64,000 nt of DNA from Bacteroidota bacterium (GTDB lineage: Bacteria > Bacteroidota > Bacteroidia > 2-12-FULL-35-15): assembly GCA_947449315.1 (NCBI GenBank), contig CANFRC010000011.1, forward strand, positions 1 through 64,000, written 5' to 3'. The notes under the pieces are model-generated. The model ran no database searches. It saw nothing but the letters and a program-made list of their open reading frames with translations, and was not told the DNA's origin. This document shows positions 7,872 to 17,464 of this stretch, in pieces. The position numbers and the translations under genes were made by a program. The first letter of the stretch is position 1, and each line of letters begins with the position of its first letter.

Positions 7872-8399
7872 CTATCTATCTATAGGTATTATTTTTTGTA
7901 AATGTGCTTTTGCCCTTGAGTATTGAGATTTTGAAGTTCCTTCTGAAATGTTCAGCATTTCACCTATCTCTTTGTGTGAATAACCCTCAATGGCATAAAG
8001 GTTAAAAACCGTTTTAAATCCAACCGGCAGCGACTGTATTATTTTTAATAGGTCCTGCGCTGCAAAATTATCGTTTAAATAACCGGATGATGGCAACATA
8101 AACTCCACACTGTCCAGATCTATATTTTGTTTAAATTTTTTATTCTTTCTGATGTTGGAAAGCGCTGTGTTTACAAGTATTTTTCTTATCCACCCCTCTA
8201 ATGATCCTGTTCCCTTGTACGACTCAATGTTTTCAAAAACACTAATAAACCCCATTTGCACGACATCTTCCGCTTCTTCTGAACTATCACAATAACGAAG
8301 GCAAAGCCCCATCATCTTGCGAACAAATTTTTCGTACAAATGTTTTTGAGCAATTGCATTCTTTTCAATGCACCCTTTTACTATTTGCTCATCAGTCAT
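7872..8399 (-). CDS. ECF-type RNA polymerase sigma-70 factor
   Basis: A 175-residue extracytoplasmic-function sigma factor. Region 2 is at about residues 10-75 with EEAEDVVQMGFISVFENI and the GSLEGWIRKILVNTAL segment. Region 4 is at about 115-170 with the helix-turn-helix in GYSHKEIGEMLNISEGTSKS. No extra domains are present. It forms a two-gene operon with the downstream membrane protein, its likely anti-sigma partner. The short divergent region to rnr contains AACTTTGC on the minus strand, a partial match to the Bacteroidota -7 box. Confidence 0.92.
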   Translation of the reverse strand: MTDEQIVKGCIEKNAIAQKHLYEKFVRKMMGLCLRYCDSSEEAEDVVQMGFISVFENIESYKGTGSLEGWIRKILVNTALSNIRKNKKFKQNIDLDSVEFMLPSSGYLNDNFAAQDLLKIIQSLPVGFKTVFNLYAIEGYSHKEIGEMLNISEGTSKSQYSRAKAHLQKIIPIDR

Positions 8400-8514
8400 A
8401 ATTGGTTTCTGAAGTATAGATGCAAAGTTGCATTATTTGGTTGCACAACAAAAAAATTTTTTAGTTTTTATTAACAAACCTTTCTTTATCCACAAAACAG
8501 TAGCACTTTTGGGT

Positions 8515-10881
8515 ATGGCAAAAAAATTCCAGCGCAAAACAGAAGGGCCGAAAAAGAGTTTTTTTTTCGAAGAGATCGTGAAGGTGTTATCCGCAAATCG
8601 CAATAAGTCATTAAATTACAAGCAAATAGCTGCAGAATTAAGGGTCACCGACCACGGACAAAAGCAGATGATCAATGTTATTTTAGAAGAACTAAAGAAC
8701 AAAGGCACTGTTTCGGAGCCGGAAAGGGGCAAATTCAAAATTACTAGTGTTGATGTATACATCACCGGGAAGGTAGATATGACCAGTACCGGCAATGCAT
8801 ATATTGTTTCTGAAGAAACAGAACAGGACATCGTTATTCAAGCGAAAAAAACGCTGAATGCCATGCATGGGGATATCGTTAAAGTGCGATTGTTACCAAC
8901 ATATAAAGGGAAAAAAGAGGGGGAAATCGTGGAGGTGATCGAACGTTTCAAAACAGAATTCGTTGGGACCATCCAAGTTTCTCCTCGTTTTGCTTTCTTG
9001 GTTCCAAGCAACAATAAAGTACATGTAGATATATATATTCCGCTTGAAAAACTGAATGGAGCAAAAGACGGACAAAAAGCGATCGCGAAAATTATAGAAT
9101 GGCCCAAAAACGGAGTGAACCCGATAGGTGAAATCAAATCTGTTCTTGGTGATGTAGGTGAAAACAACACCGAAATGCATGCCATCCTAGCTGAGTTTGG
9201 TTTGCCCTATGAATTTCCGAAAGATGTAGAACGTGCGGCCGACCTTATTCCTATTAAAATTACAGAAGAGGAAATTTCTAAACGACGTGATTTCCGAGAT
9301 ATAACAACCTTTACAATCGACCCTGTTGATGCAAAAGACTTTGATGATGCGCTATCTATTCAAAAATTATCAAATGGAAACTGGGAAATAGGTGTTCACA
9401 TTGCTGATGTGAGTCACTATGTGAAACCGGAATCAATGATTGACAAAGAAGCTATTTCGAGAGCAACATCTGTTTATTTGGTGGACAGGGTAGTACCCAT
9501 GCTTCCTGAAGTGCTGTCAAACAATGTCTGTTCTCTTCGTCCGCACGAAGAGAAACTGTGCTTCTCCTCTGTCTTTGAAATGACAGATGATGCAGAGGTT
9601 GTGGAAGAGTGGTTCGGTAGAACAATCATTAATTCCGATAGGCGCTTTACCTATGAAGAGGCACAACTTGTCATCGAAACAGAAGAAGGTGATTTCAAAG
9701 AAGAGATCTTAACATTAAACAGACTTGCAAAAATACTACGCGCTAATCGATTTAAAAAAGGAAGCATTGCCTTCGAAAAAATGGAAGTGAAATTTCATTT
9801 GGATGAAGTTGGAAACCCTACAGGGGTGTTTTTTAAAGTAGCGAAAGATTCAAATCAGCTCATCGAAGATTTTATGTTATTGGCCAACCGAAAAGTGGCT
9901 GAATTTGTAGGAAAGAAAAAAGACAGTTCTGAAAAAGGGCCGAAATCAAAAGAGTCACAACGACCTTTTGTGTATCGTATTCACGACAAGCCCAATCCGG
10001 ATAAGTTGCAAAACTTTGCTGAGTTTGTGGCTAAATTTGGTTACAAAATAAATATCAAAACGGAAAGTGCTGTTGCCGATTCAATGAACAATTTATTGAA
10101 AGAAGTGAATCAGAAAAAGGAGTCTGGAATGATTGAAATGCTAGCTATACGCACTATGGCGAAAGCGGTTTACACGACCAAAAACATTGGTCATTACGGA
10201 TTAGGGTTTGATTTTTACACCCATTTTACTTCCCCAATTCGCAGGTACCCGGATGTTATGGTGCATCGTTTACTGCAGCATTATTTGGATGGGGGCAAAA
10301 ACCCTGATATCGATAAACTGGAAGAACAATGCAAACATTCGTCTGACATGGAAAAGCTGGCTGCAGATGCAGAACGAGCTTCCATCAAATATAAACAAGT
10401 ACAATATTTAACGGATAAGATCGGACAAGAATTTGATGGGATTATTTCAGGTGTAACGGAATGGGGAATTTTTGTAGAGCTAATTGAAAACCACTGTGAG
10501 GGGATGGTTCGTTTGCGCGAATTACGTGATGACGCTTATTATTTTGATGAAGATAATTATTGTTTGCGCGGTCGTAAATATGGAAAAGTATTAACGCTTG
10601 GCGACAAAGTTCGCATTGAAATAAAACGCGCTGACCTTGTGAAGAAACAGTTGGATTTTGCTTTAGTAGAAGTTGAAGAAAGAAAAATAAACGCATCTAC
10701 AGCAACAAAAAAACCGGATCACAAATCGAGAAATAAAAATTATAAGGAAGAGATGAAGAGGGCAACTGAAAACAATTCAAAACACAAACAACATGAAGCG
10801 GCTCCTTCTCCGAAACAAAACCCTGAACCTAAAAAACCAACAGGAAATGACTTTTTGGATGAATGGGGATTTGAGGTGTGA
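8515..10881 (+). CDS. rnr: Ribonuclease R
   Basis: A 3'-5' processive exoribonuclease of the RNB family that digests structured RNA. The order of parts is a winged-helix N-terminus, OB/cold-shock domains, the RNB catalytic domain with DPVDAKDFDDAL (metal-binding aspartates), an S1 domain starting GQEFDGIISGVTEWGIF, and a basic, low-complexity tail. The frame is open 29 codons further upstream (to 8428), but that extension is hydrophobic and unlike the family. The ATG at 8515 gives the expected basic MAKKFQRK start and 788 residues. It is divergent from the ECF sigma gene. Confidence 0.95.
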   Translation: MAKKFQRKTEGPKKSFFFEEIVKVLSANRNKSLNYKQIAAELRVTDHGQKQMINVILEELKNKGTVSEPERGKFKITSVDVYITGKVDMTSTGNAYIVSEETEQDIVIQAKKTLNAMHGDIVKVRLLPTYKGKKEGEIVEVIERFKTEFVGTIQVSPRFAFLVPSNNKVHVDIYIPLEKLNGAKDGQKAIAKIIEWPKNGVNPIGEIKSVLGDVGENNTEMHAILAEFGLPYEFPKDVERAADLIPIKITEEEISKRRDFRDITTFTIDPVDAKDFDDALSIQKLSNGNWEIGVHIADVSHYVKPESMIDKEAISRATSVYLVDRVVPMLPEVLSNNVCSLRPHEEKLCFSSVFEMTDDAEVVEEWFGRTIINSDRRFTYEEAQLVIETEEGDFKEEILTLNRLAKILRANRFKKGSIAFEKMEVKFHLDEVGNPTGVFFKVAKDSNQLIEDFMLLANRKVAEFVGKKKDSSEKGPKSKESQRPFVYRIHDKPNPDKLQNFAEFVAKFGYKINIKTESAVADSMNNLLKEVNQKKESGMIEMLAIRTMAKAVYTTKNIGHYGLGFDFYTHFTSPIRRYPDVMVHRLLQHYLDGGKNPDIDKLEEQCKHSSDMEKLAADAERASIKYKQVQYLTDKIGQEFDGIISGVTEWGIFVELIENHCEGMVRLRELRDDAYYFDEDNYCLRGRKYGKVLTLGDKVRIEIKRADLVKKQLDFALVEVEERKINASTATKKPDHKSRNKNYKEEMKRATENNSKHKQHEAAPSPKQNPEPKKPTGNDFLDEWGFEV

Positions 10882-10968
10882 TGCGCTTATTAGATAATAA
10901 TTTGACGCAGTTATAAATCAAATAAAAAAAGTACAGGTGTAATAAATACGAATTACGGTTCAATCTTT

Positions 10969-11721
10969 TTAAATCATATTCAATCTTTTCGACAAATCAT
11001 CTTTGTATGAACCACCAATTGGAATTAGTTTTTTATCTTCTTCCAAAATTAAATTCGGTTGTTCGATAGCAACAATTTTATCGATTCGAACAATGAAAGA
11101 ACGATGAACACGAATAAAATCGTTTACAGGAAGTTTTTTCTCAATATCCTTCATTGTGGAGTGAATCGTATATCTGGCGCTACTTGTATTGATCACAACG
11201 TAATCTTTTAAGGCTTCCACAAAATAAATATCGTTCGTTTTCACTTTTACCAAGCGGGAATTCGACTTAACAAAAATGATGTCCTTCGACTCATTATTTT
11301 CAACAATTGAATACAGGAAATCGCGTTCTTTTTTAACATCCGTATCTTTCTCATGCTTGTAGATGGCCATTTCAATGGATGTATGTAAATCAATTTCTTT
11401 GAATGGTTTGATGATATACCCGAAAGGTTCTGAAACTTTTGCCTTACTTAATGTACTTTCATCCGCATACGCTGTAAGATAAATAATAGGAATATTAAAT
11501 TTTTCACGAATTTGTGCTGCCGCCTCAATTCCGCTCATATCGCCCTTTAGCATAATATCCATTAATATCAGGTCGGGTTTTACATCTTCAGCCGTTTTGA
11601 TAGCATCTTCCCCAGAGGAGCAAATTCCAACAACGAAGTAACCAAGTTTTTTCAGACTATGCTGAATATGCTTTGCAACAATGCTTTCATCTTCTACTAT
11701 AAGTATATTCGTTTTTGACAT
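10969..11721 (-). CDS. LytTR-family response regulator
   Basis: A 250-residue two-domain regulator. The receiver domain covers about residues 4-120, with the acidic pair near residues 11-12, phospho-acceptor Asp55 in LILMDIMLKG and the conserved Lys in IIKPFKE. The LytTR DNA-binding domain covers about 148-246 with VKTNDIYFVEALKDYV and FIRVHRSFIV. It is encoded 3 bases after the upstream histidine kinase and is surely its partner. Target promoters cannot be read from the sequence, but the pair lies directly next to the T9SS cargo operon on the same strand. Confidence 0.93.
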   Translation of the reverse strand: MSKTNILIVEDESIVAKHIQHSLKKLGYFVVGICSSGEDAIKTAEDVKPDLILMDIMLKGDMSGIEAAAQIREKFNIPIIYLTAYADESTLSKAKVSEPFGYIIKPFKEIDLHTSIEMAIYKHEKDTDVKKERDFLYSIVENNESKDIIFVKSNSRLVKVKTNDIYFVEALKDYVVINTSSARYTIHSTMKDIEKKLPVNDFIRVHRSFIVRIDKIVAIEQPNLILEEDKKLIPIGGSYKDDLSKRLNMI

Positions 11722-11724
11722 ATT

Positions 11725-13779
11725 TTAAATTCTATTTTTTACTTGATTTTGTTTAAATACAATGGAATAATTCGTCCCTTTCTCCAAATGCAGTTCAATT
11801 GTTCCACTCAATTGATCGGTCAAAGTTACAACTAATTGTAACCCTAAAGACTCCGTATTTCTGTAATCTATGTGCTTAGGCAATCCTTTTCCATTATCTC
11901 CAATCAACAATATCAAGTCGTCCTCAACAATTTTCATTTTGATGGATACCTCTCCGCCTTCCTTTTTTTCGACGAACGCGTGTTTTAAGGCGTTGGAAAC
12001 AATTTCATTAATGATTAATCCACATGGAATTGCCAGGTCTAAATTAAGAAAAACATTTTGAATGTCAAGATTTAATTTTATTTCACGATCAAAATTAGAA
12101 TAGGAGTGAATTAGATTTTGTGACAGATTGATAATATATTCCGAAAAATTAATGCTTGAAAAATCCTTTGTCTGATAAAGGCTTTCGTGAATAAAAGCCA
12201 TGGATTTTATTCTATTTTGGCTTTCTTTTAAAATACTAAGCGTTCCTTCATCCTTAACATAAGACGACTGAAGGTTCAAAATACTTGAAATTACCTGCAA
12301 GTTGTTTTTTACCCGGTGGTGCACTTCTTTCAAAAGAATCTCTTTTTCCTGCAACGACTTTCTGATTTTTGCTTCCGATTGCTTCTTTTCCGTTATATCA
12401 TGACCGATACCGGAAACCTCTAACACATCTCCATTTTCATTAAAAATAGGATTCAAATAGATCTCTCTCCAGGATTCTTCCCCATTTTTATTTATAAACT
12501 CTGTTTCTAAATATTGTGGATTGCCTGCAAAAGCGCTTTCGTACTTTTTGATCCAAAAGTTATCATACGGCTCACTCGACTGGCTATCAAAGGCAAAGAC
12601 AGAAACACCAACTTGTGCTTCGATTCCGGATTGTTTCAAAAGTTGATGCGCATAATTTTTGTTAAACGTTGACAGGCGCAAGTTTTTGTCCACTGTCCAA
12701 ATAATATGGGAGCCGCTTTCAATAATCGCATTTAATTTTACAGATTGCGTAAACAGCTTTTCCTGGCTTTGTTTTATTTCTTTTTCAATTTGCTGTTTCT
12801 CCGTAATATTTCTAAAGATTCCTCTTGTAGAAACAAAAATCCCGTTTTCGAACTTGCTACTTAAATTTCCTTCACAAATCACGGCTGCTCCTTCTTTCGA
12901 GATAAACGTTAATTCGACATTCGCAATGGATTCGCCTAATAAAATCTTTTTAAAAATAGCCTGACAGTGTTCTAGCGAATTCGGGTGAATAAAATCAAAT
13001 ACGCTGCAGGTTTCAATATCCCGATCATCATACCCTAGTATTTTTTTCCATTCATTATTTACATAAAAAATCTTTCCATCAACTCCAACACTTTGAATAA
13101 GGTCTGTTGCATTTTCAAATAAATCACGGTATTTTGCTTCGCTCTCCTTTAATTCTCTTTCCGCTCTTTTTAATTCTGAGACGTCATGAGAAACACCCAT
13201 GGCACCCACAACAACGCCTTCGTCATTCTTTATAACAGATGCCGATAAGAAGGCAACAAATAGTTCGCCCGATTTTTTTTTGTTAACCACTTCCCCAGAA
13301 AAAGAGCCCTTTGTATAGATTTCATCATCGGTGATTCTTCTTCTCTCGTTTGGGTTTGCATATAAAACACTGACATGTTTCCCTATCACCTCTTCCGGCT
13401 TATATCCGAATTTTTTCTGAGCAGCGACATTAAATTCTATTATCAACCCTTCTCTATCTGATGCACAAATCATATCCAATGAACTGTCAATAAGCAGACG
13501 CGTAAACTTTTGTGCGCCTTCTAAAATTCGTTCCGCTTTTTTGCGTTCGGATATTTCCTGTTGAAGTTTCTTATTTATTTCTTCTGCAAGCTGAGCTCTC
13601 GTTTGTTCTTTTAAGAGCTGTTTTTCGGAAGAGCTATCCTCTAAACTACTTGAAACAGGAGGCCCTTTTGAAGTTTTTTTTATTGGATTTATTACTTTTT
13701 TTTGTAATAATTCCACTTGCTTCTGAAGTTTTTGAACCTCGGAAATTAATTCGCTTTTTGTTTTTTTAGAAAGTGTCAT
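11725..13779 (-). CDS. Multi-PAS sensor histidine kinase, HisKA_2 type
   Basis: A 684-residue protein without membrane helices, so probably a cytoplasmic sensor. The order is an N-terminal coiled coil (about 5-90), three PAS domains with PAC motifs (about 90-205, 213-326, 345-463), a HisKA_2 dimerisation domain with EVHHRVKNNLQ (His487/488), and an HATPase with NEIVSNALKHAF and DNGKGLP. HisKA_2 kinases commonly pair with LytTR regulators in Bacteroidota, and the partner gene follows 3 bases downstream. The signal is unknown; three PAS domains suggest a small ligand, redox state or light. Confidence 0.92.
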   Translation of the reverse strand: MTLSKKTKSELISEVQKLQKQVELLQKKVINPIKKTSKGPPVSSSLEDSSSEKQLLKEQTRAQLAEEINKKLQQEISERKKAERILEGAQKFTRLLIDSSLDMICASDREGLIIEFNVAAQKKFGYKPEEVIGKHVSVLYANPNERRRITDDEIYTKGSFSGEVVNKKKSGELFVAFLSASVIKNDEGVVVGAMGVSHDVSELKRAERELKESEAKYRDLFENATDLIQSVGVDGKIFYVNNEWKKILGYDDRDIETCSVFDFIHPNSLEHCQAIFKKILLGESIANVELTFISKEGAAVICEGNLSSKFENGIFVSTRGIFRNITEKQQIEKEIKQSQEKLFTQSVKLNAIIESGSHIIWTVDKNLRLSTFNKNYAHQLLKQSGIEAQVGVSVFAFDSQSSEPYDNFWIKKYESAFAGNPQYLETEFINKNGEESWREIYLNPIFNENGDVLEVSGIGHDITEKKQSEAKIRKSLQEKEILLKEVHHRVKNNLQVISSILNLQSSYVKDEGTLSILKESQNRIKSMAFIHESLYQTKDFSSINFSEYIINLSQNLIHSYSNFDREIKLNLDIQNVFLNLDLAIPCGLIINEIVSNALKHAFVEKKEGGEVSIKMKIVEDDLILLIGDNGKGLPKHIDYRNTESLGLQLVVTLTDQLSGTIELHLEKGTNYSIVFKQNQVKNRI

Positions 13780-13798
13780 GAAATTTGAAATCGCCTAC

Positions 13799-15346
13799 TT
13801 ATTGGATGCCTGGAACGAATGAAGGCGTTTCGGGAACAACCTTAATGCCATCAAACCTAATTTCAATATCGTTTTTATACAAAATAGTTAAAAACAAAAT
13901 TCCTGTTTCGTCATAAAATTTCCAGTCGCCTTCCTTCAATCCTCCAACATATTTTCCGGTCTGTCTTTCTTTTCCGTTTTCATAATAATAGATCTGCATC
14001 CCATCCGGAACGCCATCTATAAACTTTCCTACAAACCTAAGTTTACCATTCGAGGTATAATAGTGTTTCCATTCACCATCCCGTAGATCGGCTTTGTAAT
14101 TCCCCTCTTCGCGATACTCGGGAAGCTCTAGCATCCAAGGGCCTTCTTTTAAGCCATCCATGAAATCGCCTTTTGTAATTACTTTCCCGGAATCGCTATA
14201 TTCGATCATGGTCCCATCCTCCAGATCATTTCTATAGTTTTCTTCTCTCAATAAATTTCCTGATTCGTAATACCATTTCCAGGCGCCTTGAGCTTTTCCC
14301 CTTTTATCGTATTTCCCTTTTTGTTCAATTTTTTTATTGGGATGATAAAACACCCAATCACCGATTCTTGTTCCGTTAAGGTATTCGCCTTGCATTTTCA
14401 ATTCTCCGTTTGAGTGGTATTCTTTCCAAATCCCTTGCTGGCGGCCTGCTGTATCTAAAATCCCTTCTCCAGTTAATACGCCATCTACAAAAACCTTTGC
14501 TCCTATTACATTTCCATCCGGAGAAAACGCTCGTTGAATTCCTTCAGCAACGCCATCTTTATATGTTGCCGTAAATTTTACAGCGCCATTATCGTAATAG
14601 GTTGTTTTCACGTCTAGCTTTGCTAGTTCCGGTGCATTCAATTGAATGACACCGTTACTATATTTTGTGGTGTTTAATAAACTTCCTTTAACAGAGTATT
14701 CTTTAAAGTAGCCATTCATCTTATCATCCGAATAGTTAACTTCATTTTTCATAACACCTGATGGATAAAACTCTTTCCAGACACCTTGTTTCATTCCCTT
14801 CTCATCTTTTCTATTTATTCTTTCTTCACGTTGAATAAAACCCATTTTATAAGCTGTCAAGGTGACTACGGTGCTATCAGGCGATAGTTCGTACCCCTGA
14901 CCCTCTTCCTTTCCTCCAACAAAAGGGGTTATTTTTTTAACTTTTCCGTCCTTATAATAACTAACGGTATTGCCTTGTTTAACGTCATTGTCATAATTCT
15001 CGGCTGTAACAAGGGTTTGGTCTTTTGTGTCATATGTTTTTTTTAACCCGGTCTTTTTGCCTTCTTTGTAATTAAATTCGAATGCCAACTTTCCTTGCTC
15101 ATTATAAAATTTCCAAACACTATCCAGTAGGAAGTTTTTTCTATTGCCTTCTGATTTGAGCGTTCCTATTTGAGAATACGTTTTCCAATAACTATCTGGT
15201 TTCCCATCGCGCATAGTGCCTTCACTAGAAACTATTCCGTTGTCGAAGTAAAATTTATTATACCCGTTAGGATTCATGTTTTGATTTGGCTGAGCAAATA
15301 AAACAGATGGAAATAAGATCAAAAATAGTTTAAAAAATCTTAACAT
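13799..15346 (-). CDS. Secreted MORN-variant (YwqK-like) repeat protein
   Basis: A 515-residue exported protein with a Sec signal peptide (MLRFFKLFLILFPSVLFAQ) and then a tandem array of about 20 short repeats. Their recurring core reads like YxNGxxKxxGxYxNGxxxGxWxxY, the MORN repeat variant seen in YwqK-like proteins. Such repeats form beta-hairpin ladders; the role is unknown but is often at the cell surface or in protein-protein binding. The frame is open to a TTG at 15379, but the ATG at 15346 starts the signal peptide. It is probably the last gene of the cargo/PorP/OmpA operon, following the OmpA gene with a gap of about 110 bases. Confidence 0.82.
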   Translation of the reverse strand: MLRFFKLFLILFPSVLFAQPNQNMNPNGYNKFYFDNGIVSSEGTMRDGKPDSYWKTYSQIGTLKSEGNRKNFLLDSVWKFYNEQGKLAFEFNYKEGKKTGLKKTYDTKDQTLVTAENYDNDVKQGNTVSYYKDGKVKKITPFVGGKEEGQGYELSPDSTVVTLTAYKMGFIQREERINRKDEKGMKQGVWKEFYPSGVMKNEVNYSDDKMNGYFKEYSVKGSLLNTTKYSNGVIQLNAPELAKLDVKTTYYDNGAVKFTATYKDGVAEGIQRAFSPDGNVIGAKVFVDGVLTGEGILDTAGRQQGIWKEYHSNGELKMQGEYLNGTRIGDWVFYHPNKKIEQKGKYDKRGKAQGAWKWYYESGNLLREENYRNDLEDGTMIEYSDSGKVITKGDFMDGLKEGPWMLELPEYREEGNYKADLRDGEWKHYYTSNGKLRFVGKFIDGVPDGMQIYYYENGKERQTGKYVGGLKEGDWKFYDETGILFLTILYKNDIEIRFDGIKVVPETPSFVPGIQ

Positions 15347-15457
15347 ACTTATTAGGTCTTCGCCTACAAAGTTATACAATTTGAGGGATTTTGTAACGGA
15401 AATAAGAACAAATTCCTTAGAGGTTGAGAGGAAACAAGCGCTTATAAAATTGTTCTA

Positions 15458-17461
15458 TTATTGATTCGAAGAAAAAGTGGAAATGGCAATGATCTGTATT
15501 TTGCGTTCTAAGGCGGCCATCGGATTATAGATGGAGTTTTTCGTATCATAATAATCGTCGCTTACATTGGGACGCGCCTTGAGCTCCCCTATGTCTTCAT
15601 TAAAAAAAGTAATGCTCCCTTCTGCCTTATTAGGGTTATCAACATACTTCACAAAAACACCGTTTTGATATCCCATGAAATAATTACGCAAGCTGGATAT
15701 TCTTCGTTTCGCGAGATTTATATTGTAGTCGGTTGATGCCAAGGGGCTGCAAAACCCTTTCATCGTGATGGTTACTTTTTCACTGTCATTTAAAACTTTC
15801 AGCAGCAGTTGTGCAAACTTTTCAAGGTCCTGCATTCCAGCATTTACAGAGTCATCAAAAAGGTTGTCAATGTCGTTATCTGCTCTTTCTTTGTCGATAT
15901 CCTTTGCACCTCTTGAATATTCTTTTTTATATAATTCGCGCATTGCAGCATAGTCTTCATACGTTTTTTTATAGTTTTTTGTGGTTGTTATAGCGAGCGT
16001 TTTTTTGTCTGGCTCATCATTATGAAAATAGAGCGTGAGCGGGACAAGTAATTTCATTTGAGTTACAAATATTTTTGTACTATCAACCTGTATAGGTGGT
16101 ACGTTTGGTTTAGGAAGTTTAATCATGTAAATATCATTACAACAACTTTCTTTCTCCTCGAAAAAAGACCCTATACGATTTGAAGAAATAAACGCTTCGG
16201 TCTTCTTAGAATTAATAGAAAAATAAATGTCATTTAAGTTGCTATTAAAGGGTAGTCCTAGATTTTTAGGTTCTCCCAATTCTTTGTTTTTGTATTCACT
16301 TTTAAAAATATCGAAGCCCCCTAACCCTTTGTGCCATGTTGAACTAAAAAACAACTCCTGGCAAGGAGTGCAATAATATGGCGTTATTTCATCATCAATC
16401 GTATTGACCTTTTTGCCTGCATTTACAGGCTTCTCATAGCTACCGTCCTTGCCAATTTTGCTATACCAAATATCCATCTTCCCTTCCCCTCCAGAACGGT
16501 TAGAAGCAAAAAATAACACCTCATCATCACCTAAAAATCCGATTGCCGGTTGCGTATTTGTTGATCCTTTTGCGTTTATTTCAGGAGGCAATTTTTTTAA
16601 TGATTCCCATCGCCCGTTTTTATAATCGGAGGAGTAGATCTCACAATTAAACTCTTGTGCATTCTTCTGAACACACCTAGTAATATACACTTTAGTGAAA
16701 TTGGCATTAAAAGATGTGTTTGCGTTGTGTATTCCCTGACGATTAAAAAGTGTATCGAGTTCAATTGCTTTTTCCCACTTCAAACTATCTTGAACGGCTG
16801 TATAAATTTTGTTGTAGCTCACTTTATTTTTTTTGTCAGCATCCTTTTTATCACGCAAAGAAGAAAAGTACAAAAGGCTGTTAACCTGTACTGGCGCGTA
16901 TTCCGACACTTTACTGTTTACAGTGCTATCCAAATGAACAATGCTTACACTTTTATCGGGACTAGCCACAAGCAGCTGTGCGTAATCACAAGCTGCAACT
17001 TCCTGTATCGCTTTTTTTACAAAATAGCTATCCTTTTTTTTCTTGTTTTTCTTCGCGTACTTATCAAATAATTTTTTTGCGTCTTTGTATTTTGCCTGTG
17101 TTTTTTTGATGCTTGCAATCCAGAAAACACATTCCGGATATAGCTTTCCTTGTGCATCCTTTTTATAAACCTTAGCATACCAATGGTCCGCAATTGTAAA
17201 ATCGAAATTCAAACGACTCGCTTCTGCGTATCTATATTGAATCGTAATGTCGGTGGAATCCTGCAAAATAGCCTGATTGTAATAAATAGCCGCGCTAAAA
17301 AAATTGTTGTCAGCAAATGCTTTATCGCCGTCGGCAAGAAGTGTTTTTAGTTTTTGTGCAGGAAGCGAAGCGCTAAAAATAAGGAAGAAGAGAAGAAAAA
17401 AAAGTATGTTCTTTCTTCGATAACAATAAAATGATTGATTCGCGTTCTTGTCAAAAATCAT
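15458..17461 (-). CDS. T9SS-associated TPR/PD40/OmpA-like protein (PorE-like architecture)
   Basis: A 667-residue exported protein. The order is a signal peptide (hydrophobic core about 17-35), TPR-like helices (about 40-150), PD40/beta-propeller repeats (about 190-450) with ASNRSGGEGKMDIWYSK and FSSTWHKGLGGFDIFKS, and an OmpA-like peptidoglycan-binding domain (about 560-665). The layout matches Bacteroidota PD40-OmpA proteins, including PorE, which tethers the T9SS to peptidoglycan. The OmpA loop reads GFCSPLASTDYNINLAKRR, a variant of the usual GHTD...NxxLSxxR. The gene begins 3 bases after the PorP/SprF stop, so it is translationally linked. Confidence 0.82.
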   Translation of the reverse strand: MIFDKNANQSFYCYRRKNILFFLLFFLIFSASLPAQKLKTLLADGDKAFADNNFFSAAIYYNQAILQDSTDITIQYRYAEASRLNFDFTIADHWYAKVYKKDAQGKLYPECVFWIASIKKTQAKYKDAKKLFDKYAKKNKKKKDSYFVKKAIQEVAACDYAQLLVASPDKSVSIVHLDSTVNSKVSEYAPVQVNSLLYFSSLRDKKDADKKNKVSYNKIYTAVQDSLKWEKAIELDTLFNRQGIHNANTSFNANFTKVYITRCVQKNAQEFNCEIYSSDYKNGRWESLKKLPPEINAKGSTNTQPAIGFLGDDEVLFFASNRSGGEGKMDIWYSKIGKDGSYEKPVNAGKKVNTIDDEITPYYCTPCQELFFSSTWHKGLGGFDIFKSEYKNKELGEPKNLGLPFNSNLNDIYFSINSKKTEAFISSNRIGSFFEEKESCCNDIYMIKLPKPNVPPIQVDSTKIFVTQMKLLVPLTLYFHNDEPDKKTLAITTTKNYKKTYEDYAAMRELYKKEYSRGAKDIDKERADNDIDNLFDDSVNAGMQDLEKFAQLLLKVLNDSEKVTITMKGFCSPLASTDYNINLAKRRISSLRNYFMGYQNGVFVKYVDNPNKAEGSITFFNEDIGELKARPNVSDDYYDTKNSIYNPMAALERKIQIIAISTFSSNQ

Positions 17462-17464
17462 AGC

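Noticed and set aside
8428-8514. N-terminal extension of RNase R
   Set aside because: The extra 29 residues are hydrophobic, are absent from the family pattern and occupy the likely promoter region.
8838-9185. Open frames antisense to the rnr gene
   Set aside because: They lie wholly inside a well-supported RNase R gene and carry no motif.
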